The position numbers and the translations under genes were made by a program. Positions 1-7,871 of a stretch of DNA of 64,000 bases are shown piece after piece. Every line of letters starts with the position of its first letter. Within the stretch, counting starts at the first letter, position 1. Location of the stretch: assembly GCA_963798985.1 (NCBI GenBank), contig CAWCVL010000002.1, forward strand, positions 171,389 through 235,388, given 5' to 3'. This stretch comes from JACCTU01 sp963798985. Its GTDB lineage: Bacteria; Actinomycetota; Thermoleophilia; Gaiellales; Gaiellaceae. Below the pieces are notes generated by a model. The model searched no databases. It was given only the letters and a program-made list of their open reading frames with translations, and had not been told where the DNA came from.

Positions 1-327
1 GGCGCTCAGCGCGTGCTCGAGAACTACGCGCTGGTCGGGACGTCGAAGGCGGCACTCGAGTCGCTCGTCCGCTACCTGGCCGTCGAGCTCGCACCGAGCG
101 GGATCCGCGTGAACGGGGTCTCCGCCGGCGTCGTCGAGACCGACGCGCTCAAGCACTTCCCGAACCGCGAGGAGATGGTCGAGCACAGCACGAAGCGGAC
201 GCCGGTCGGTCGCCTCGTCGAGCCGGAGGACGTCGCGGACGCGGTGGAGTTCCTCTGCTCGCCGGCCGCGAAGATGGTCTGCGGCCAGACGCTGATCGTG
301 GACGGCGGCTTCTCCCTCCTCGCCTAG
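1..327 (+). CDS. fabL: enoyl-ACP reductase III (FabL-like SDR), C-terminal part
   Basis: This is the C-terminal ~108 residues of a short-chain dehydrogenase; the N-terminus and Rossmann motif lie before the window. The catalytic motif reads Y-A-L-V-G-T-S-K, that is Tyr-x6-Lys. That spacing is typical of enoyl-ACP reductases rather than the Tyr-x3-Lys of ordinary SDRs. The stretches TDALKHFPNRE and GQTLIVDGGFSLL resemble Bacillus FabL closely. The inferred role is NAD(P)H-dependent reduction of trans-2-enoyl-ACP in the last step of fatty acid elongation. A general SDR oxidoreductase is the alternative. The reading frame is open from base 1. Confidence 0.8.
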   Translation, partial: GAQRVLENYALVGTSKAALESLVRYLAVELAPSGIRVNGVSAGVVETDALKHFPNREEMVEHSTKRTPVGRLVEPEDVADAVEFLCSPAAKMVCGQTLIVDGGFSLLA

Positions 328-399
328 CCCCTCCGGGCCGTGCCCTGGTGCCAGGCACCGGGGCGTGTCCCGCAGAGACAAGCGCGCTATCGTCGGCCC

Positions 400-1026
400 A
401 TGGAGCCCACAGACGAGAACCGCAGCGCGTTCGATGCCGCGCACCGGCGCGTGGCGCGCAACGAGGCGGCACTGCCGGCACTCGTGCGCGAGTCGCTCGC
501 GGATCTCGAGGGCAAGCGCGTCCTACACCTCGGCGCGGGCACCGGCGCAGCGACCGTCGAGTTCGTCGAGCTCGGCGCAACCGTCACCGGCGTCGACCCG
601 TCCGACGGCGCGCTTGCCATCGCGCGCGAGCGCGGCCCCGCGGTGCTCTGGATCCACAGCGAGCTCGACTCGCTCCCCGCCGAGCTCCTGCGCGGCCGCT
701 TCGACCTCGTCTACGCGGGCCGCGAGACGACGCAGGGCACTCGAGACCTCGAACACTTCGCCTCCACGGTCGCCTCGGCGCTTCGGCCCGGCGGCGACCT
801 CCTGCTCTTCGACGAGCACCCGGCCGCGCTCTGCATCGACGGGTTGATGCACTGGCGCGAGGACTACTTCGCGCAGGGCTTCCGCCGGCTCGGCCAGCTC
901 GTCGGCGCACTCGGACGGCACAACCTCGTCGTGCGAGCGCTCGAGGAATTCCCGGCCGGGCCGGGCTCGTATCACGACGCGCGCGTGCCCGAGAGTTTTC
1001 TGCTGCACGCGCGCAAAGCGCGTTAG
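400..1026 (+). CDS. class I SAM-dependent methyltransferase
   Basis: This 208-residue protein has the SAM-binding motif I V-L-H-L-G-A-G-T-G near residue 42, followed by an acidic end of strand 2 (GVDPSDGA). It is a small-molecule or lipid methyltransferase of unknown substrate; the fold is a UbiE/type 11-like Rossmann. The ATG at 400 is preferred over an upstream GTG/ATG extension, because a TATCGT -10-like hexamer at 388-393 lies 6 nt before it and suggests a leaderless mRNA. The stop codon overlaps the stop of the convergent proline dehydrogenase gene by 4 nt. Confidence 0.8.
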   Translation: MEPTDENRSAFDAAHRRVARNEAALPALVRESLADLEGKRVLHLGAGTGAATVEFVELGATVTGVDPSDGALAIARERGPAVLWIHSELDSLPAELLRGRFDLVYAGRETTQGTRDLEHFASTVASALRPGGDLLLFDEHPAALCIDGLMHWREDYFAQGFRRLGQLVGALGRHNLVVRALEEFPAGPGSYHDARVPESFLLHARKAR

Positions 1027-1925
1027 CGGCCGTTGCGCGACAACAGGCGCCCGACCGTGTCGGTCGCGACGTACCCCGCAATGCGCGGATTTTCCTGCAG
1101 CCGACGCAGCGAGTACTCGTACCACTGCCGCCCGAACGGCACGTAGATCCGGAGGCGCTCGCCCTCACGCACGAGCTCCCGCCCGAGGGGCTCACGCACG
1201 CCTAGCAGCATCTGGAACTCGTACCGCTCGCGCGCGATCCGCTTTCCCTCGGAGATCAGAAACTCGTCGTGCGTCGCGATCCCGACGTACGACGCCGTCT
1301 CGACGAGCGCCTCGAGGCTCCGGACGTAGTTCGCCCGGATCTCCTCGAAGTCCGTGAAGGCGATCGACTCGGCCTCGAGGTAGATGCCCTTGCAGATCCG
1401 GACGTTCGGTCGCAGGTCCGCGAGTGCGGCGATGTCGTCGAGCGTACGGCGCAGCCGCGCCTGCAACACGAGACCAACGTTGTCGAGCCCCGCCTCGCGA
1501 AGCTCTCGGTACATGCGAAGCGTGTCGTCCGTCGTGGTCGAGTCCTCCATGTCGATGCGTACGAAGTTGCCGCTCTCCGCTGCATGCCGCACGAGGGCCT
1601 CGACGTTCGCCTTGCCGACGTCGTAGCCGAGCTTCAGCCCGACCGCCGTAGGCTTGACCGACACGTTCGCATCGAGTGAGTGTTCGCTGATCGCGTCGAG
1701 CGAGTCGTGGTACGCGTCGACGATCTCATGGGCCTCCTCGTCGTTGTGGATCTCTTCGCCGAGGACGTCGATCGTCGCCGTCATCCCACCCGCGTTGAGG
1801 TGCGCGACGGTTGCCACGGCGTCGTCGATCTCTTCGCCGGCGATGTAGCGATCGGCGATCCGCCGGACGATCGGACGCGGAACCGCCGGCAGCAGATGAA
1901 CGAGCGCGCGGTCGAGAAGGGCCAA
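1023..1925 (-). CDS. proline dehydrogenase
   Basis: This 300-residue monofunctional FAD-dependent proline dehydrogenase oxidises L-proline to pyrroline-5-carboxylate. The family signatures are present in order: RIDMEDS (~residue 143), ICKGIYLE (~196), GIATHDEF (~234), FQMLLGVRE (~257) and the substrate-binding tail IYVPFGRQWYEYSLRRL (~279). The length fits the short bacterial enzymes that lack the PutA P5C-dehydrogenase half. No P5C dehydrogenase gene is adjacent. The TTG start is preceded by TAGAAT (1940-1935 on the reverse strand), 9 nt away, with no Shine-Dalgarno sequence, consistent with a leaderless message. Confidence 0.9.
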   Translation of the reverse strand: MALLDRALVHLLPAVPRPIVRRIADRYIAGEEIDDAVATVAHLNAGGMTATIDVLGEEIHNDEEAHEIVDAYHDSLDAISEHSLDANVSVKPTAVGLKLGYDVGKANVEALVRHAAESGNFVRIDMEDSTTTDDTLRMYRELREAGLDNVGLVLQARLRRTLDDIAALADLRPNVRICKGIYLEAESIAFTDFEEIRANYVRSLEALVETASYVGIATHDEFLISEGKRIARERYEFQMLLGVREPLGRELVREGERLRIYVPFGRQWYEYSLRRLQENPRIAGYVATDTVGRLLSRNGR

Positions 1926-1952
1926 GCCGCGGCGATTCTAGAGGGCAGCGCC

Positions 1953-3137
1953 CTAGGGCTTGCGGGGAGGCAGGAAGATGAACCCGCCCGAGACGGTGTC
2001 CGCCTCCTTCTTCCGCAGCGCCGCGCAGTTGACCGTGCGCGAGCGAACCTCGCGGATCACGCCGCGCAGAGCCGCGTAGGCGGGCTTCTTCGAGCCGTCG
2101 GCCCAGAGCACGCCGGACTGCCACCCGGCGAGCCGCTTCTCGTCGGTCAGCAGGAAGTTGAAGAACGACGCGACGTACGGCTGGCAATACGCGAAGCGGA
2201 CAGCGTCGACGAGCTGCTCCGCGTGCAGCGCTTCGGAGCCGACGGTGCGGGCACGCTCGACGCCGTTGTAGAGCGAGCGCTTCCCGGAGTCGACCGTCGT
2301 CTCGAACCCGTCCTCGAGGTAGTAGATGCGCGCTCCGCTACCGATCGTCGGCTGTTCGGTGCCGCCGAACGCCTCGGCGTACGCGATCACGAGCTTGTCG
2401 TAGTCACCCTGTCCGATCGACCCGGTGTTCGGATGCCTGGCGAAGGGGCTCTCGAGCGAGAAGTCGCCGTAGGGGTGGTGACCCACGTTGTCGAACAGGG
2501 GACGCTCGCGTCCCATCGCGCGGTACGCCTCTCCCAGCTTCCGCACGAACAGCCCCGGCGAGTGGCTCGCGTTCGAGACCGCGTAGGGGTTGTCGTTCCC
2601 GCGAGGCGACGTGTCGGTCATCAAGTTCAGGCGGGGCCTTGCGGCCTTCAGAGTGTCGTAGCAGCGTGCGAGCAGGAGGGCGTACTCAGCCGGCGCGGCG
2701 CTCGCTCCGTTCGCGAACTGTGGCTGCCAGAAGTCGTTCGAGTTGACTTCGTTCCAGATCGTGACGTCGTTGATCGTCGGGTACCGCGAGAGCGCGTCGC
2801 GCACGTACGTGCAGAACTGGCTGCGCTCGGCGTCGGTCTTCGGCGCCTCGCGCGCGGGGCCGGCCACGGTCAGGACGATCCGCATCGGGAAGGTCGCGCC
2901 GACGACGCGATTCATGGTCACGAGGTCGTTGCGGGTCAGCTTCGAGCTGCCGCGGCGCCAGGTCAGCGGAACCCGAAGCGCCCCGATCCCGAGGTCGCGA
3001 AGCGCAGCCGTTGCCGGCTTCGGATGGGCTGTCCACTTGAGCTGGTCGTCGACGATCCCGACGAGCAGGTTGGAGTCCGCCTGCGCAGCCGGGGCGAGCG
3101 CAAGCGCGAGCAGGATCGTGCCGAGGAGGCGGCGCAC
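1953..3137 (-). CDS. secreted glycoside-hydrolase-like TIM-barrel protein
   Basis: This 394-residue protein begins with a Sec signal peptide (MRRLLGTILLALALAPAAQA), so it should be exported. The mature part looks like a clan GH-A (beta/alpha)8 barrel. It has a W-N-E-V-N motif near residue 148, where the acid/base Glu of GH5/GH39/GH42-type enzymes sits. A later YYLEDGFET (~residue 273) could supply the nucleophile. The closing half has WQSGVLWADGSKKPAYAAL, typical of barrel ends. Substrate and exact family cannot be told from sequence. It starts with GTG and follows the 3156-3449 gene on the same strand by 18 nt. Confidence 0.7.
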   Translation of the reverse strand: MRRLLGTILLALALAPAAQADSNLLVGIVDDQLKWTAHPKPATAALRDLGIGALRVPLTWRRGSSKLTRNDLVTMNRVVGATFPMRIVLTVAGPAREAPKTDAERSQFCTYVRDALSRYPTINDVTIWNEVNSNDFWQPQFANGASAAPAEYALLLARCYDTLKAARPRLNLMTDTSPRGNDNPYAVSNASHSPGLFVRKLGEAYRAMGRERPLFDNVGHHPYGDFSLESPFARHPNTGSIGQGDYDKLVIAYAEAFGGTEQPTIGSGARIYYLEDGFETTVDSGKRSLYNGVERARTVGSEALHAEQLVDAVRFAYCQPYVASFFNFLLTDEKRLAGWQSGVLWADGSKKPAYAALRGVIREVRSRTVNCAALRKKEADTVSGGFIFLPPRKP

Positions 3138-3155
3138 GTCCTCTCTATCGGCAGG

Positions 3156-3449
3156 TCAGCCTTCGCGCATGAACCCTTGGCGCGCGGCGCTGACGAGCGC
3201 CACCGCCTCGGGGAAAAGCACCCGCATCGCGTCCCGGAGCGCCATCGCCTGCTCCTCGGCCGCACCCTGGGGGTTCATCTGTGAGAGCGCCGCGCCGGTC
3301 AGCTCGACCGCCGTGTTCAGCGTCAGCGTGGCGAACTGCTCGCGCTGCGCCTCGTGCACGGTCTCGGCCTGCTTCTCGGCGAACTCCCGAAGCCCTCGCA
3401 GGAGCTCTTCGGGATCGCCACCGAACGGAAATCCGAAGCCACCTTCCAT
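3156..3449 (-). CDS. small conserved hypothetical protein, helical
   Basis: This 97-residue acidic protein is predicted almost entirely helical, with a glycine/phenylalanine-rich start (MEGGFGFPFGGDPEEL). I do not recognise a family. It has no signal peptide or membrane segment. It lies 4 nt after the stop of the gene at 3454 on the same strand, so the two are probably co-transcribed. TAGAGT (3461-3456, reverse strand) lies 6 nt before the ATG and could be an internal leaderless promoter, although it sits in the end of the upstream gene. Confidence 0.65.
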   Translation of the reverse strand: MEGGFGFPFGGDPEELLRGLREFAEKQAETVHEAQREQFATLTLNTAVELTGAALSQMNPQGAAEEQAMALRDAMRVLFPEAVALVSAARQGFMREG

Positions 3450-3453
3450 ACGT

Positions 3454-4005
3454 TCACTCTAGCGGCAGCTTGTAACCCGACTCGACCTCGAGCGCGAGCT
3501 CGTCGACGGCCACGCGCGCCTGCTGCATCGCGGCGGCGAACGGCGACGTCGAGGTCTCTCCCAGCGCGCGCTCGAGCCGTAGCGTCGCCGCGCCGACGGC
3601 GTCGAGGTGGCCCGGCGTGGCGAGCCGCGGCGGCGAGCCGACCACGGACTCGAGGGCAAGCGCGGCCTCCTCCGCCTCCTCGATCCCGTCGACGTGCTCG
3701 GTCACACGAAGCGTGACGAGACGCGACCGCAGGTCGGAGAGATCGCCACCCCCGGCGTTCTCGTCGGCGAGCTCACAGAGCGCAGCGATCGAGACTGCCT
3801 CCCGTACTCGCGCGCGGCTGCGAAGCGGCGCTCCGTCTCCGTCGAGAGCGATCCATGAACGATCGTCGCCGTGCTCGAACGCGCACACGTAGACCCGCGC
3901 ACCAGGGTCAGGCTCCGCGGGGAGCACACCGGCAAGCCGTTCTCCGTCAGTCGCGTACCCCTCAGCGACCGACGCGACCCGGTCTAGCTCCTCGACCAGC
4001 TCCAC
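3454..4005 (-). CDS. hypothetical cytosolic protein
   Basis: This is a 183-residue protein from a GTG start, with no recognised domain. It is acidic and alternates predicted strand and helix (for example GARVYVCAFEHGD and SWIALDGDG). The frame stays open far upstream only because it is antisense to the next gene. The GTG at 4005 is chosen because TATCCT (4018-4013, reverse strand) lies 7 nt before it, a leaderless arrangement. An ATG at 4032 is the alternative, but it would overlap the divergent gene's start codon. It probably forms a two-gene unit with 3156-3449. Confidence 0.6.
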   Translation of the reverse strand: MELVEELDRVASVAEGYATDGERLAGVLPAEPDPGARVYVCAFEHGDDRSWIALDGDGAPLRSRARVREAVSIAALCELADENAGGGDLSDLRSRLVTLRVTEHVDGIEEAEEAALALESVVGSPPRLATPGHLDAVGAATLRLERALGETSTSPFAAAMQQARVAVDELALEVESGYKLPLE

Positions 4006-4030
4006 GTCGCAAAGGATAGAAGCGCCTACC

Positions 4031-5362
4031 ATGTTGGCCGTGGCTGTTGCGTTCTCGATCGGCTTCGCCGTCGCGATCCTCCTGCTCGCCGCCTCGTTCG
4101 CGGTCGCGGCCGGCGGCCGGTTGTCCAGGCGGAGCGCCCACAGTCTCGCCGCGCTCATCGGGTCGGGAGCCGTTGCGGCGTGGATCGCGTTGGCCTTCGA
4201 GCCGGATCTCGCGCTTGCCGTCGCCGCGGCCGGGCTCACGGTCTGCGCGTTCGCCCAGCTCGGCGCGTACGCACTCTCGCGCCTGATCCGGCGCGACAGC
4301 GAGCTCGACGCGGAGTTCACACAAGCTCAGGAGCGCCTGCGCACGCTGATCGACAGCGAGTCGACCGCGCGCGCGGCCGAGATCGAGCGAACGCTCGCGA
4401 TCTCCCGGGCCGACTCTCTGTCGCTCCTCGCCGACGAGGAGCGCCGCCTCACCGACGAGCGGCGCGGCTCACTGCTCACGCGTGAGGCGCAGCTCCGCGA
4501 CGAGCTCGCGGCGTCGCTGAGCGCAGCGCAGCAGCAGGTCGAACGGCGTTTCGCCGAGTGGGCGGGTGACCTGGACCGCGTTCAGGAGCGCCTCGACGAG
4601 CAGATCGCGGGCGTCGGGGTGCGGCAACGCGAGCTGATCGAGAAGGTCGAAGCCCGCATCGCCGCCGATGCGGACCGGATCGTCGGCGAAAGCGACGAGC
4701 AACGCGCTGCGGTCGCTCGGATGCGCGACGAGCTCGGACGCGCGATCGAGGAGTCGGTGCAGTCTGCGAACGCCGAGTTGGAGTCGCAAGGGATGGAGCG
4801 CAGGCGCGCGCTGCACGAGGTCGGAGAGCGGCTGCGCAAGCGCGAGCATGCGCTCCGCGAGCAGATCGAGCGCGAGGAGACGGAAGCCTCCCAGCGGATC
4901 GCTGCAGGGTTCGCCGAGATCGAGCGGAAGCAGCTCGACCAGCTTCAGCGAGTGGTCGACCGCGCCACCTCCGGCTACTCGGAGATCGCTTCGCAGCAGT
5001 TCGGCGAGGCGATCAAGATCGCGCGCGAGGATGCGGCGAAGCGGCTCGCCCGCGAGATGGAACGTGCGGTCGCGTCGTTCGAGCGCGAGGCGAGCGGTGT
5101 GCTCTCGGACAAGCTTGGCCAGATCTCGGACGCCGGTACGCAGCGGCTCGAGAAGCGGCTCGGGCAGATCGCCGCGGGGCTCGAGCGGCAGCGGGACGAC
5201 GCGGTCGCCGCACTCGAGCGGCGTTTGGCGGAGGCGGAGCAGGAACTGATGCGGCGAGTGCAGGCGTTGATGGCCGACGTGGACGCCGACCGCACGGTGA
5301 TTCAGGCACGCCTGACCGAGCTCGGTCGACGCATCGACGAGACGTACGCGCGAGCGCGCTAG
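4031..5362 (+). CDS. membrane-anchored long coiled-coil protein
   Basis: This 443-residue protein has two or three hydrophobic segments in residues 1-90 (starting LAVAVAFSIGFAVAILLLAA). An uninterrupted ~340-residue charged coiled coil follows, very rich in Glu, Arg, Ala and Gln with a heptad pattern. No catalytic domain is visible. The architecture resembles membrane-tethered scaffolds or RmuC-like N-terminal regions, but the RmuC nuclease domain is absent. The start is ATG; an AAAGGA stretch lies about 14 nt upstream. It is followed by a small gene at 5417 and then xseAB on the same strand. The function is unknown. Confidence 0.7.
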   Translation: MLAVAVAFSIGFAVAILLLAASFAVAAGGRLSRRSAHSLAALIGSGAVAAWIALAFEPDLALAVAAAGLTVCAFAQLGAYALSRLIRRDSELDAEFTQAQERLRTLIDSESTARAAEIERTLAISRADSLSLLADEERRLTDERRGSLLTREAQLRDELAASLSAAQQQVERRFAEWAGDLDRVQERLDEQIAGVGVRQRELIEKVEARIAADADRIVGESDEQRAAVARMRDELGRAIEESVQSANAELESQGMERRRALHEVGERLRKREHALREQIEREETEASQRIAAGFAEIERKQLDQLQRVVDRATSGYSEIASQQFGEAIKIAREDAAKRLAREMERAVASFEREASGVLSDKLGQISDAGTQRLEKRLGQIAAGLERQRDDAVAALERRLAEAEQELMRRVQALMADVDADRTVIQARLTELGRRIDETYARAR

Positions 5363-5416
5363 ACACCAACAATCGCGGGGAGGGATCGTCTCAGAGACCA
5401 CGAACGGAGGCGGTCC

Positions 5417-5614
5417 ATGAGCGACACCCAGACGATCGAACCGCAGAGCGAGCGCGCGAAAGTCGAGAGCTGGCGCCTGCATGTCCTCATCGAGGCCGGC
5501 TACCCGCTTCCTCTGGCTGAGCGCATCGCTGCGAGCGAGGCCGACCTCCACCGTGCGGTCGAAATGATCCGGTCGGGCTGCGAGGCCCACACGGCCGCCG
5601 AGATCCTCCTGTAG
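5417..5614 (+). CDS. small conserved hypothetical protein
   Basis: This 65-residue soluble protein begins at an ATG preceded by a good Shine-Dalgarno (ACGGAGG, about 6 nt upstream). The sequence SWRLHVLIEAGYPLPLAERIAAS, continuing to DLHRAVEMIRSGC, looks like a compact two- or three-helix bundle. Similar small ORFs are common in actinobacteria, but no function is known to me. It lies 21 nt before xseA, which seems to have its own leaderless promoter. Confidence 0.7.
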   Translation: MSDTQTIEPQSERAKVESWRLHVLIEAGYPLPLAERIAASEADLHRAVEMIRSGCEAHTAAEILL

Positions 5615-5635
5615 CGCATCGCTAGCATCGGCCTC

Positions 5636-6853
5636 GTGTCGAAAGCCGAGGCGCTGCTGTACGGGGACCGCAAGGTCTACACGGTCGCGTCGTTCAACCG
5701 CGGCGTCGCGGATTGGATCTCGCGCCTGCCGACGATCTGGATCGAGGGTGAAGTCACAGAGCTGCGCCGTCACCGAGCGTGGGCGAACGTCTTCTTGACG
5801 CTGAAGGATCCGACAGACGGCTCTTGCCTGCCCGCGTCGATTCCGCGCGGTCAGTTCGACGCTCTCCGGCTTGACCTCGTCGACGGCGAGCGCGTGCACG
5901 TCTACGGACGGCCCGAGCTCTTCGCGGCGAAGGGCGAGTTCAAGCTGCGCGCACTGACGATCGAGCGCTTCGGCGAAGGTGACCATCTCGCGGCGCTCGA
6001 GCGGCTGAAGAAGAAGCTCGCGGAAGAAGGCTTGTTCGCGGAAGCGCGTAAGCGTCCGCTCCCGTTTTTGCCGCGCAAGATCGGGCTCGTCACCGGGAAC
6101 GACGCAGCGGCAAAGCGCGATGTGATCACCGCGGTGACGACACGCTTTCCGTCCGCGCACCTCGTCGTCGCCGAGACGCTCGTGCAAGGCCCTCGCGCCG
6201 CACTTGCGATGGTCGCATCGCTGCAGGAGATCTGCGCCGAGGGCGTCGACGTCGTCGTGCTCGCGCGCGGCGGCGGAAGCTTCGACGACCTGTTGCCGTT
6301 CAGCGACGAGCGGCTCGTGCGCGCGGTCGCAGCGTGCCCGGTGCCCGTCGTCAGCGCCGTCGGCCACGAGCAGGACACGCCGCTCTGCGACCTCGCCGCC
6401 GATGTGCGCGCCTCGACGCCGACTGCGGCGGGCAGGCTCGTCGTGCCCGACCACGCCGAGCTCACCGCGCGGCTCGATGCTGCGCGGACCTCGCTCCAGC
6501 ACGCCGTCCGTCGAACCCTCGAGCGCCAGCGCGAGCGGACGCACAGCGTGGGCGCCCGGCTGCGCCGAGCACCGGCGCTCGCGGTCGAACGCGAACGGCG
6601 GACGACGGACGCGCTGCACGAACGACTGCGACGGGCACCGCTCCTGCTCGTCGAGCGTAAGCGCGCCGCGCTCGAGAACGCGACCTCGCGGCTGCGTGTG
6701 CTCTCCCCGAGCTCGACCCTCGCCCGCGGCTACGCGATCGTCCGGGCCGAGAACGCGATCGTCCGGTCGTCCTCCGAGGTCGAGCCAGGCGGTCGTGTCG
6801 AGGTCCAGCTGGCCGAGGGCGGCTTCGGCGCACGCGTCGAGGAGACCCGGTGA
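5636..6853 (+). CDS. xseA: exodeoxyribonuclease VII large subunit
   Basis: This 405-residue catalytic subunit of exonuclease VII degrades single-stranded DNA from both ends to oligonucleotides. The N-terminal OB-fold (WIEGEVTELRRH, residues 36-47) is followed by the catalytic domain with LARGGGSFDDLLPF (~206) and AVGHEQDTPLCDLAADVRASTPTAA (~241), and a C-terminal coiled coil. The GTG start lies 7 nt after TAGCAT (5623-5628), a leaderless layout. The stop overlaps the xseB start by 4 nt (GTGA), so translation of the two subunits is probably coupled. Confidence 0.96.
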   Translation: MSKAEALLYGDRKVYTVASFNRGVADWISRLPTIWIEGEVTELRRHRAWANVFLTLKDPTDGSCLPASIPRGQFDALRLDLVDGERVHVYGRPELFAAKGEFKLRALTIERFGEGDHLAALERLKKKLAEEGLFAEARKRPLPFLPRKIGLVTGNDAAAKRDVITAVTTRFPSAHLVVAETLVQGPRAALAMVASLQEICAEGVDVVVLARGGGSFDDLLPFSDERLVRAVAACPVPVVSAVGHEQDTPLCDLAADVRASTPTAAGRLVVPDHAELTARLDAARTSLQHAVRRTLERQRERTHSVGARLRRAPALAVERERRTTDALHERLRRAPLLLVERKRAALENATSRLRVLSPSSTLARGYAIVRAENAIVRSSSEVEPGGRVEVQLAEGGFGARVEETR

Positions 6854-7059
6854 GCGAGCCGACGTTCGAGGACGCCCAGAAGGAGCTCGAGCAGATCGTC
6901 CAGCGCCTCGAGCACGGTCAGGCGCCGCTCGACGAGGCGCTCGCACTCTGGGAACGCGGCGAGCAGCTCTACAAGCTCTGCCGGGAGCGGCTCGACGCGG
7001 CCGAGGGCCGGATCGAGGAGCTCGCGAAGCGGGTCGAAGAGTCGAAGCCGGGCGTATAG
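6850..7059 (+). CDS. xseB: exodeoxyribonuclease VII small subunit
   Basis: This 69-residue small subunit binds the coiled-coil arm of XseA. The family signature F-E-D-A-Q-K-E-L-E-Q-I-V-Q-R-L-E is at residues 5-20, and LDEALALWERGEQL is at 27-40. The GTG start overlaps the xseA stop (GTGA). The length is normal for the family (60-80 residues). Confidence 0.95.
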   Translation: MSEPTFEDAQKELEQIVQRLEHGQAPLDEALALWERGEQLYKLCRERLDAAEGRIEELAKRVEESKPGV

Positions 7060-7072
7060 GATCTCGCCCACT

Positions 7073-7477
7073 GTGGCCTCCGAAGCGACCGACCTCCTCA
7101 AAGCCGTCCCGCTCTTCGCCGGGCTCGACCCGCGCGAGCTCGAGACGATCGCGCGCACCGTCCACGAGCGGACGTTCGCACCCGGCGAGACAGTCGCCGA
7201 GGAGAACCAGGGCGGTGTCGGGTTCTTCATCATCCGCGACGGCGAGGCCAAGGTCACCGTCGGGGGCCAGGAGGTGCGCCGGCTCCACTCGGGCGACCAC
7301 TTCGGCGAGATCGCACTGATCACCGAGGGGCCCCGGACGGCGACCGTGACCGCCGAGACCGAGCTCAAGTGCTACGGCCTCACCCCGTGGGAGTTTCGGC
7401 CGCTCGTGCAGACGAACGCGAGCATCGCCTGGAAGATCCTGCAGGCGCTCGCAAAACAGGTCGAGCAGCGTCACTAG
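7073..7477 (+). CDS. cyclic nucleotide-binding domain protein
   Basis: This 134-residue single-domain protein is a cNMP-binding beta-roll without a DNA-binding helix-turn-helix. The phosphate-binding cassette reads F-G-E-I-A-L-I-T-E-G-P-R-T-A-T-V (residues ~78-93). It keeps the Glu and Arg that contact the ribose and phosphate in CRP and PKA domains, so ligand binding is plausible. It may be a sensor module acting on a partner. A GTG start 13 nt after xseB allows co-transcription, but TAGGAT at 7057-7062, 10 nt before the start, could be its own promoter. Confidence 0.85.
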   Translation: MASEATDLLKAVPLFAGLDPRELETIARTVHERTFAPGETVAEENQGGVGFFIIRDGEAKVTVGGQEVRRLHSGDHFGEIALITEGPRTATVTAETELKCYGLTPWEFRPLVQTNASIAWKILQALAKQVEQRH

Positions 7478-7535
7478 TTCGGGTGATGCGGCCCCTGGGG
7501 CCGCCGCCTAGGCTCAGGGTCGAAAGGAGAACAGC

Positions 7536-7871
7536 ATGGCGCAGAGCCAGAGCCATGCGGCCGGGCAGTCCTATGCGGTGCACGAGAGCATGAAGCTGCA
7601 CCCTGGGCTGGACCTGGGACTCCGGCACACGTGCGACTCGTTCTTGGACGCAAGCGAGTTCGCGTTCGAGTTCCTCGACGAGCACGATCCGAACCGCGAT
7701 GGGCGCGTCAGCGCGCTCGAGATCGTCCGGATCGGCCCGGAGTCACGCGAGACCGTTTGGCGCTACGAGTACAACGGGTCGCCAACCGGTCACCAGGATC
7801 CCAGAGAACTCTGGGGCTTCGACGTCAATACGTGGCGTGGCCCCGACCGAGCCGCATACCCAACGCGCTGA
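7536..7871 (+). CDS. small protein with a single EF-hand-like loop
   Basis: This 111-residue soluble protein has a good Shine-Dalgarno (GAAAGGAGAA) before ATG. Residues ~49-60 read D-P-N-R-D-G-R-V-S-A-L-E. This matches the canonical calcium-binding EF-hand loop (acidic at 1, 3 and 5, Gly at 6, aliphatic at 8, Glu at 12). The N-terminal half is rich in His, Asp and Glu. No paired second hand is visible, so calcium binding would need dimerisation. Its last 47 nt overlap the 3' end of the convergent glycerate kinase gene. The role is unknown. Confidence 0.65.
   Translation: MAQSQSHAAGQSYAVHESMKLHPGLDLGLRHTCDSFLDASEFAFEFLDEHDPNRDGRVSALEIVRIGPESRETVWRYEYNGSPTGHQDPRELWGFDVNTWRGPDRAAYPTR

Noticed and set aside
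1680..3284. 534-codon forward open frame opposite proline dehydrogenase and the glycosidase-like gene
   Set aside because: It is an antisense shadow composed mainly of Arg, Val and Ala without motifs.
4469..7474. 1001-codon open frame on the reverse strand
   Set aside because: It is antisense to the coiled-coil gene, xseA, xseB and the cNMP protein. The translation is Arg/Leu/Asp-rich without domains. Long antisense frames are expected at this GC.
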